In this document: positions 45,312-52,547 of the stretch, piece by piece | Layout: every line of letters starts with the position of its first letter | Position numbering within the stretch: the first letter of the stretch is position 1 | Assembly (NCBI GenBank): GCA_024811115.1 | Contig: JAKOGH010000575.1 | Coordinates: 1 to 52,547, forward strand | Direction of reading: 5' to 3' | DNA length: 52,547 bases | From: Terana coerulea | Lineage: Eukaryota; Basidiomycota; Agaricomycetes; Polyporales; Phanerochaetaceae | Position numbers and translations under genes: made by a program | The notes under the pieces: generated by a model | What the model was told of the DNA's origin: nothing | Databases searched by the model: none | Seen by the model: the letters and a program-made list of their open reading frames with translations, nothing else

Positions 45312-48300
45312 ATGGCGATTCACAGGGGACCTCTCAGGCTAGGCCGTGACAAGCAGCGCCATATTTCGGAGACCAATACCAATCCCACGGCTGAGTCAGA
45401 CGTTTCGGTTGAGGGGACATCGATGGATATATCCGATGTCCATCTTGATCCGCAAGAGCTCACACCCACGGAAGACGACAACGACGCCGACCGCCACGTT
45501 CACCAGCACCCTGACGGCGAAGACGAGGACACCCAGCCGGTAGTCAACCAAGCGCTGCCCCGCATCATGCACAACCTCCGCCCGACGTCGCTGTTCGGCT
45601 GGATGTCCAGGTCGTCCGCCGACATCCTGCGCGGGGGTAAGCGCGGGCGGGAGGAGGAGCCCGCGGAAGAGACGCCGCCTGCTAAGCGAGAACGAGCGGA
45701 GCCCTCAGAGAAGGCGGATGTACTTGCAGATGAGGCAGCAGAGGAAATGGGAGGAAAGCGAAGTAGAGAAGCACGCGCAGATGGACATAGAGGACGCAGG
45801 TGCGCAGAGTTCTCATCGTATTCTGTCTATATTTTATGAGCCATCCCTGCCAGAAGTTCCCGACGCCATCCCTGACGCCATTTCCGAGGACCACGAAGTT
45901 GCCATACGCGTCGCTGAGCTAGAGGCTCAGGCTGACCGGCTCTCTGCGCTCATCAACACCGTGCTCACCTCGCACACCGCGGTATCCACGAAGTACGCCG
46001 CTCTCACAGAGGAGCGCGACGCCCTCGAGCACGCTCTCTCCCAATCGAGGGAGACTCTTTCTGCCTCGAAACGCGGAGCCGCGGCACTCAAGCAGCAGCT
46101 AGACAAGGCTCCCAACGCGGAACACGCACGCAGCGGCGCGGACGCGTCCCTCGCGCTGGAAGCCAAGCATACGAAGCTCGCTGTCGCGTATGACGCGCTC
46201 AAGCGGGCGTCGCTCGAGCAGACGATCGCGCTCAGCAAGACCGCGCAGCGTGCGGAGAACTTTGAACGCGACTACGTCGCGAGCCACAGCGCCATGCGCG
46301 CGCTCTCGAATCATCTGAAACGCGCACAGGAGACCGCGCAGCGGGCGAAGGCGGAGGCGAAAGAGATGAAGGCGCACGCGCAGGAGGAGGCGAGAAAGGG
46401 CGGGGAGAAGGTGGAGAGGGTGACGGCGGAGCTGGGCAGGGCGCGGGAGGAGGTGCGGTCGTTCAAGCTTGGCGCGAGCGTGTTTGTTGCGCGGAGCGAG
46501 GAGGAGATGCGTCGCGTGAGAAGGCGGGTGCAGGAGCTCGAGGGGCAACTAGAGGGGGTGTGCAAAGAGGGAGAGGCAGTTGGAAGCGCGAGCAAGGGAG
46601 GAGAGGAGGGTGGGGAGAACGGAGAGCAGAAGGATATGGCCTCTGGTCAGGAGTCCGAGAGGCCACGAGACTCCACTCTACGAACAGAGGCTGCCACTCA
46701 GACGGAGCAAGCCGCCACACCGACCCGGCCAGAAGGCCAAGACCAAGCCATCCAAACCGCCGTCGTCACTGCCACTGCGACGCTGTCCTCTGACCTAGCA
46801 ACGGCACTTGCATCCTACAATTCGCTCGAGGGTCGGCTCGCGCAGGTGCAACTCGAGAACAGGGAGCTCTCGCGTGCAAACTCGCGGCAAGCGACGGAGG
46901 TGCACCGCTCGTTGATCGCACAGAAGGAGCATGACAAACTCCTGAGTCAGCTCAAGCGCGGTGCAGGAGACGGGCGCGAAGATGAAGGACGCGTTGCGCT
47001 GCCGGGAGGAAGAGAATATTTTAATGCGCGAGGAGCTGCAGGCGAATCAGGACGAGATCAAGAGACTTTGGGAGGAAAGAAAGGACGAGGAGCGTGTACG
47101 CAAGGAGGCAAACGCGAGGATGCGCGACGAGATGAATCTCAAGGATGTCGAGCTCCAGGCGGCACAGGACACACTCAAGGCCGCAAAGGCGCAGGACAGG
47201 GCCGACCAGGACGAGAGCACCGGAGACCTGCGTGAGCTGAGCCAGGTCCGCTCGAAATGCGCACGCCTGGTACAGGAGCTCCGCTGGGCACAGGACCTGT
47301 ACGCGACCTCGCAGCGGAACCACCGCGTTGCGAACGACAAGGTCTTCGCCCTCTCCGACTCGCTTATTTCCGCGCAGAACGAAGTGCAGACCCTCAAGGC
47401 CGCGCTCGTGAAACAGGCCATCCCGGTGCCAGCGCCGCCGGAGACGGCCAGCACCGGGGGCGTCGGCGCGCTGCGGGACGCGATAGCGGAAGCTCGAGCG
47501 GAGCAACGAGGACCTGACGCACGACCGCGACGCTCTGATGAAGGAGCGCGAGGGGCTCATCGCGCAGAACGAGACGACGGGCGCGTCCTCGCTCTTCCTG
47601 CAGCGGCAGCACGCGCGGGAGAAGGAGCACTGGGCGCGCGAGATCGCGGGCCTGCTTGCCACGAAGACCGCGGGCGAGCGGCGCCTGCAAGAGGCGGGCC
47701 AGAGCCAGCGTGACGCGGAGCGCAAGTGGCGCGAGGTCGAGGGGCACCGGTGCGAGATGGAGCGGCGGTGGGGCGAGGCGGTGCGCGTGAAGGAGGAGGT
47801 CGTGAAGGTCAAGGCGGAGCTCGTCCGGGAGCGCGGCGAGCTGATCCGCGAGCGCGACACGCTGCTGTACGAGCGCGAGGTGCTGATGCGGGAGCGCGAC
47901 GTCGCGGTCAGGGAGGTCGCGCGTTTGCGGGGGAGTCGCACAGGAGCGGGACGCGGCGGTGGCGGAGCGGGACGCGCTCCAGCGCGAGGTGCTGACTGCG
48001 CGTGCGGACGACAGCCTCGTTGCCGCGCAGAAGGAGAAGCACGGAGCGGGAGCTCGCGCACGCGGTGTCTGCGAGGGACGACGCTGTCCTCCGGCAGGCT
48101 GGCGCCGAAGCTGCGCTCCACCGGGTGCAGAACGAGCTCGCGGACACGAAGAAGGGGCTCTTGGTCGTGCAGCTGAAGCTCGAGGACGCAGTCGCGGCTC
48201 GCCACGCGTCAAACCAAGTACGCGCCAACGCAGGCGACGCCCTCGACGAGATGAAGAGCACGCTGGCGGACACACGCCTTGCGCGGCAGCGCGCCGAAGA

Positions 48301-48952
48301 CGCAAAGGCCGAGGTCGAGCGTGCGCACGCCGACGCGTTGCACGCGCAGGAGCGCGCCGAGCACGCCACGCAAGCCGCGGAGGCCGCGAAGACACAGCTT
48401 ACACAGGCGCGGGACGACGCGCTGTGCGAGCGCGACGAGCTGCGGCTGGAGGTCTCCAGACTGTTCATGGAGGACGCGCGCCAGCGGATGAAGAACGCGG
48501 AGATGTACGAGGCGATGCTGAAGGCGAACGCGGAGCTGCGGGAGCGCCTCGCCATGGCCAGCGCAGAGAAAGCTGAGGCGGAGAAGCCTGAGCAGGAAAC
48601 GGCGTGTGACGACAGCCCTCGCAAGGACGAAGGCACGGTCGAGCAGACGAAGGACACGGCGGATGCCACCTCGGACGATGAAAACAGCGAGCCGGAGAAG
48701 CCCCTAGCGAGTGGGCGACGGCAAGAAAAACCGACGGAGCCGAGGGAGACGAGAGAGAAGGAGCATCCGAGTCTCACAGCGTCGGTCAGCGTACGGACGC
48801 GCGGACGCGGCAACGACGCGGCGAGCGCGAGTGCTGGCACTGCCGTCGGGGTCAGGACGCGGGCGCGGAGCAACGAAGACGAGGCAGCGAACGCGAGTGT
48901 GAGCGCAGCCGTGAAGGGCAGGACGCGGAAGGCGCGGACGAGGGGTGGGTGA
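45312..48952 (+). CDS. Giant coiled-coil protein with NLS and basic C-terminus (frame interrupted)
   Basis: The start MAIHRGPLRLGRDKQRHISE (45312) follows a pyrimidine-rich leader. The N-terminal ~150 residues are acidic with a basic, NLS-like stretch (KRGREEEPAEETPPAKRERA). After an intron (about 45801-45854) comes roughly 900 residues of coiled coil: VAIRVAELEAQADRLSALIN, TAVSTKYAALTEERDALEHA, then charged heptads (RERGELIRERDTLLYEREVL; ARQRAEDAKAEVERAHADAL). The C-terminus is disordered and basic with repeated RTRGR/RTRAR/GRTRKARTR. Reading it whole needs five frame changes, near 45750, 46950, 47500, 47930 and 48045, all in the same direction (one surplus base each), mostly at G-rich sites. 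Similar layout but no clear sequence match to the TENARL family. It could be a nuclear scaffold; function unknown. Confidence 0.65.
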
Positions 48953-49858
48953 GCTGTGACCGGGTCGGGTATTGTGTGGGCAAGACGAGATGGCCAGCAG
49001 TGCTTTGGGGCTTTCAGGTGAGCGTCTGCGATCTGGTGCCATTCATGCCTAGGGCTTAACCTTGCTCGGGAGTCAGGGTGTGCAGCGACAGATACGGCGA
49101 CACGAAGCGCTTTCAGGCCTTGGGCACGACGCGGATACCATCCGCTTTGGGCCGCGTCCACAAGCAGGGCCGGTACATTTGCAGCGGCCGTCTATGCGTG
49201 GTGACGCAGCTCACTGCCGCAAGTGCTGCTCCAAGAGAAGGCGTTGTAGCTCACCATGACATTTGGCCATGTCCATCTGCCGCTTGGGTTCCCGGTGCAC
49301 GTCTCTGCCTCTAACAGGGACGGCATGGGGAAGCCACGGCTGGACGTTGCGCTGACGACGGTTTACGATGAAAACAAAGGCGAGGGCAGTGGGTGCGAGC
49401 GCACACCGTTTCGACGATAGGCGCGGATTCCCTATCTCTCTTTACGATCAGCATGTTTAGACGGCGTAGGGAGCTTTCGGGAATTCAAACAAACGTTGTA
49501 CAAGAATGCTCTCAGTCGTGGGCCAACGACTTAGGGAGACATACAGTAAGGTGGGTAATCGCATTCATATTCTTTCTTCCGGTGTTGGTTGAGAGTTCAT
49601 TGCGACGTAGATGTTTATCCTGACGAGACTCGAGCATCGATCGTGCTGATATCATGTACTTCTCGTGGCCCTCGTGTCGATGACCAGGTCATTCACGCCC
49701 TCACTAGGGGTCCAAGACAGTGCAATGGTCAAAGTCATTTCGCCTGCAAATGTCACATCCGTGAGTACTATACACAAGGCGAAGCGGTCTTAAGTAGCTC
49801 GTGATTACATGCGAGCAGGCAAAGCAAGCCCATCATTCTACCTCCGAAGCTTCATGTA
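48953..49858. other. Intergenic region before the TA-flanked transposon
   Basis: About 900 bp downstream of the giant coiled-coil gene. No credible gene; small plus-strand ORFs lack any protein signature. Confidence 0.35.
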
Positions 49859-51383
49859 CAGTCACCCGCCGGTCAATTTACCCCTCCGTTTAGCGCCCGA
49901 TGTAGACTGCACGGAACAACCTGTAACGACTGCATAAATTTTTAGAACCACAAGTTCGCACTTTCTAAATGGCTGGTTATCTACGACGTGCCCGGAACTC
50001 AGTGAACTACTGCTCTGTGGTCGCATCTATGCCCGAGCTATAAAGCTGATGTTCTCAATGGCCTTTAGCGCCTGTGAGACCTTGAGAACCGAACTCGTTC
50101 TCTCAGACTACCACAGCCATTTTTGTCAAAATAACGGGTCGCGCGGGGGAACGTCGTCGGCGTGAGGGGGCAAACGCGCAAGCGTTCACGTTGCATTACA
50201 GCTAGTGTGCATGGCAAACACCTCCGGAGAGGTCTGCCAGGCCGGCTTGCCGGCAGAGCCGGCAGGCAGCGCTGGCAGAGAGGTAGCAGGACTTGGGCAG
50301 ACGCTCGGAGGGATTGCCCGGAGGCAGCCGGAGGCCCGCCCCATCACCCAAATTGGGCATAACGGAGGGCCGAAAGTGACCGGCGTTCACAATGGCAGTG
50401 GATTCTGGAGCTTAGGAGGCTGGATAGGCTTGGTCGAGTCAAATATTGTGAGACCTATGGCTCAGAAACTGCCCAATCTTACTCATATGGCCTCGCCAGT
50501 CCTCTTGACTGCCAGGTTCTGCCAGGTCCACCCTCGTCTGCCAGCCGGCAGTGCCATGCCGGCATTGCCGGCAGGCGAGATGGCAGGATTTGCCAAGCGC
50601 TCTAATTACAGCAGGTTTATCTACAGTCGATAAGTTCATAATGAATAAGGTAATCATGAATAAATATTCATAATGCATAGAAAAATGGCCAAACCACCTC
50701 GGTGCACACCATTTATGCATGAATATACACTACTGAATAATGAATACGGTTTTGGTGGTCTGGCGGACCAAATTCCCCTATGTGTGATACCATGGTGCAT
50801 ATCTTCACCCATATGTGGCAGTCTGATGGAGGTGATGGAGGCGCAGATCATGAATGAGTGCGAGGCAAATGTCCCTAGTAAGGGTAGATTAGAGCAAAAC
50901 TGGCTTGATGGGCTCAATAACGCCATTTTCGGCGTGGAAAGAGTCAATGTGACACAATGTGACTGTCATTCACCTTAAAGTAGCACTATGTCACGAAAGT
51001 CACGCCCATGTGACGCATATTGTCATGCATACATGGTCATAATGCATAAGCTGAAGGTGTCACCGACCGTATTCATTATGAGCTTATCGACTGTACTATG
51101 ACGGTCAGGTACACAACCAGGCACGTAATTAGCGTAACAAACAGATGTAAATACGGAGCGCCCGAGCATCGGGGCACAGCGAGCACAAGCTCGAATCCAT
51201 AATTCTAACATTTTTTACCACACGAATGTCTCTGTGCTTCAATTTCTTGGTGAGAGAAGTATATCTGAGCATGTATACAGTTATTCATCAAGGCGTTTTG
51301 TCCTCTGAGGTACGTTTCGCCGCAAGGGCGCTAAACGGAGGGGTAAATTGACCCATAGGGGTAATTTGACCGGCGGATGACTG
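49859..51383. mobile_element. Non-autonomous Tc1/mariner/pogo-like transposon, 1525 bp
   Basis: The left end CAGTCACCCGCCGGTCAA (from 49859) and right end TTGACCGGCGGATGACTG (to 51383) are inverted repeats flanked by TA on both sides (49857-49858, 51384-51385). The CAG...CTG ends plus a TA duplication are typical of the Tc1/mariner/pogo superfamily. The inverted repeats extend to GTTTAGCGCCC (49898 and 51326). Inside are GC-rich palindromic words (GCCGGCTTGCCGGCAGAGCC near 50240; GCCGGCAGTGCCATGCCGGC near 50550) and a second nested element. No transposase was seen. Confidence 0.8.
50624..51093. mobile_element. Nested TA-flanked MITE, 470 bp
   Basis: The ends CAGTCGATAAGTTCATAATG and, inverted, CATTATGAGCTTATCGACTG are flanked by TA (50622-50623 and 51094-51095). 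The ends differ from the outer element's beyond CAGTC, so it is a different Tc1/mariner/pogo-like family inserted into it. Both arms contain TTCATAATGAATA and GCATAATG-type words. No transposase frame. Confidence 0.8.
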
Positions 51384-51708
51384 TATTGATTCCCCTCCCG
51401 GATCCCATCTTTCGGCGTCTTCTGCTGCGCGATCGTCCGCTACTTTGGCTGAACTGGGCTTCTGTACTTCATAGACAACGTTGCCAGGGCGCAATACGCC
51501 TAGGACTTGAGATGGTCCAGTTGCGACACCGTGGTGTCCCTACTCTTGGCGACCTCCCGCACGTTCACATGCTCGGCGGCCTTGCTGGCCTGGTTGGTGA
51601 GATCGAGCGCGCCGCCGCGGTTAGTCTGGGCGGGCACGGTGCCGTCAGCTGGAGGGCGTGCGATGAGGGAATGCACCTCGGTCTATCAGGCGTCGTACGT
51701 ACTCGTTC

Positions 51709-52224
51709 TTGCATGATCAGCCCCCTTCCTCGCTCACCTCGCCTCAGCTCGCATCTCCGGCGACCCTGACGTCTGCAGTGCACGAGACCTCCGACAACAA
51801 GATGGTCCTGATCGTTTGTCTCGCGACCGTCTTGCCGGTGTCATTCCTTCTTTTGGTGGTCACTTGGATGCAAAGATACCGCCGTCGTCACACGTGTCTG
51901 AGGTGCTTTTCCAAGCTTGACTTGCAACGTTCGGCACCTCAGGAGTTGCGCTCTGGCGGTGGCTCCGACTTACACGCCATCGGGGGTACAACTTTCGTCC
52001 AACCTGCCACAGCAATCATCCACCTGCGCGGCGGCGCAGGCGTGGCCGAAAATTCGCTGAAAAGCTCCGCTGAAAACTTGTCTGCATTGCTTACTCGGTA
52101 TGAACGCTGTTGTGAAGTTTGTAAGCTCAATCACTTAGTTATATGGCTCCGACTAGGCTGTTGTGTCATTGGTGCACATCTCAACGGCCCACCAAGCCGC
52201 ATTCTTCTGGTGACGAGACCGTGA
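51709..52224 (+). pseudogene. Possible 3' fragment of a single-pass membrane protein gene
   Basis: The frame contains a strong membrane span, KMVLIVCLATVLPVSFLLLV, followed by a basic stop-transfer and cysteines (WMQRYRRRHTCLRCFSK) and a cytosolic-looking tail ending near CCEVC. This is the plan of the C-terminal half of the 40.6-41.7 kb protein, but no signal peptide or ectodomain is found upstream before the transposon edge at 51383. It may be a fragment, or a gene whose 5' part was displaced by the transposon. Confidence 0.35.
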
Positions 52225-52547
52225 CGTGCACATACGCCTTGGAGATCCGGCTGTGCATACTGAACGCGGCAACTGCACTGAGCGACGAGGGGTCATTTGG
52301 TGGTAAAAGCCGAGTTCTGTATCTTATAGTGAGTGCTACTAATGTCATTACACATCTATATAGTGGCTGACAGCGTGCACGCCAAGGTGCTTTTCAGAGT
52401 TAATATTTATCCAATGATAATTATTTTCTGACGCTGACTAGCCAATGCGGCAAGGACAGCATCCTTAGTAGCCTAGTAAGCGGTGCGTTGCGCTAAGAGA
52501 TGCTATGGATGTCAAGTTGACCATTATGGCAGGGGACTCGACTACGT
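52225..52547. other. Right edge of window, nothing recognised
   Basis: About 320 bp with no gene, repeat or RNA that I can support. An AT-richer stretch lies at 52380-52430. Confidence 0.3.

Noticed and set aside
47021..49161. Long minus-strand ORFs of 333-417 codons opposite the giant coiled-coil gene
   Set aside because: They are Arg/Ala/Ser-rich shadows of a GC-rich heptad-coding strand; the plus strand has the clear coiled-coil pattern.

Overview
The window looks like nuclear DNA of a filamentous basidiomycete, most likely an agaricomycete. Genes lie on both strands and carry several 45-65 nt GT-AG introns. Some start codons follow C/T-rich leaders. The proteins include NADP-glutamate dehydrogenase, EBP2, KIN17, a BBC1/MTI1-type protein, fungal F-box proteins and a mitochondrial D-lactate dehydrogenase. 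No bacterial, organellar, rRNA or CRISPR feature was seen.

Layout. 1-1.2 kb: AT-rich repeats. 1.3-6.1 kb (-): BBC1-like actin-patch scaffold. 6.7-7.2 kb (-): small basic protein. 7.6-9.1 kb (+): F-box protein. 9.4-10.9 kb (+): EBP2. 11.5-13.1 kb (+): NADP-GDH. 13.2-15.2 kb (-): unknown gene split by a foldback transposon. 15.5-16.5 kb (-): KIN17. 16.9-17.9 kb (-): serine-rich protein. 18.5-19.9 kb (-): F-box protein. 20.6-21.1 kb (+): isochorismatase-like hydrolase. 21.3-26.9 kb: four coiled-coil genes or remnants. 28.7-29.4 kb (-): unknown gene. 30.9-31.8 kb (-): pyroglutamyl peptidase. 32.4-35.8 kb (-): D-lactate dehydrogenase. 36.5-38.7 kb (-): coiled-coil gene broken by a hAT-type MITE. 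39.2 kb (-): tRNA-Ala with an intron. 39.7-40.2 kb (+): coiled-coil protein whose N-terminus copies the histone H3 tail. 40.6-41.7 kb (+): secretory single-pass membrane protein. 41.8-42.2 kb (-): unknown. 42.5-43.8 kb (-): D-2-hydroxyacid dehydrogenase. 45.3-49.0 kb (+): very long coiled-coil gene. 49.9-51.4 kb: nested TA-flanked DNA transposons. 51.7-52.2 kb (+): possible membrane-protein fragment.

The conserved housekeeping genes are interspersed with an accessory set: coiled-coil proteins, usually with a basic NLS-like patch near the N-terminus, three of which share a C-terminal TENARL motif and a psi-K-x-E end. The most unusual member is the 138-residue protein at 39.7 kb. Its first 19 residues match the H3 tail at 12 positions, including R2-T3-K4-Q5, R8-K9 and G12-G13.

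Three transposable-element insertions can be resolved to the base from target-site duplications: 9 bp (Mutator-like), 8 bp (hAT-like) and TA (Tc1/mariner/pogo-like, with a second element nested inside). Two of them interrupt reading frames.

Several genes, including the presumably essential EBP2, need single-base frame corrections at or near short homopolymers. I read most of these as sequence errors rather than biology.
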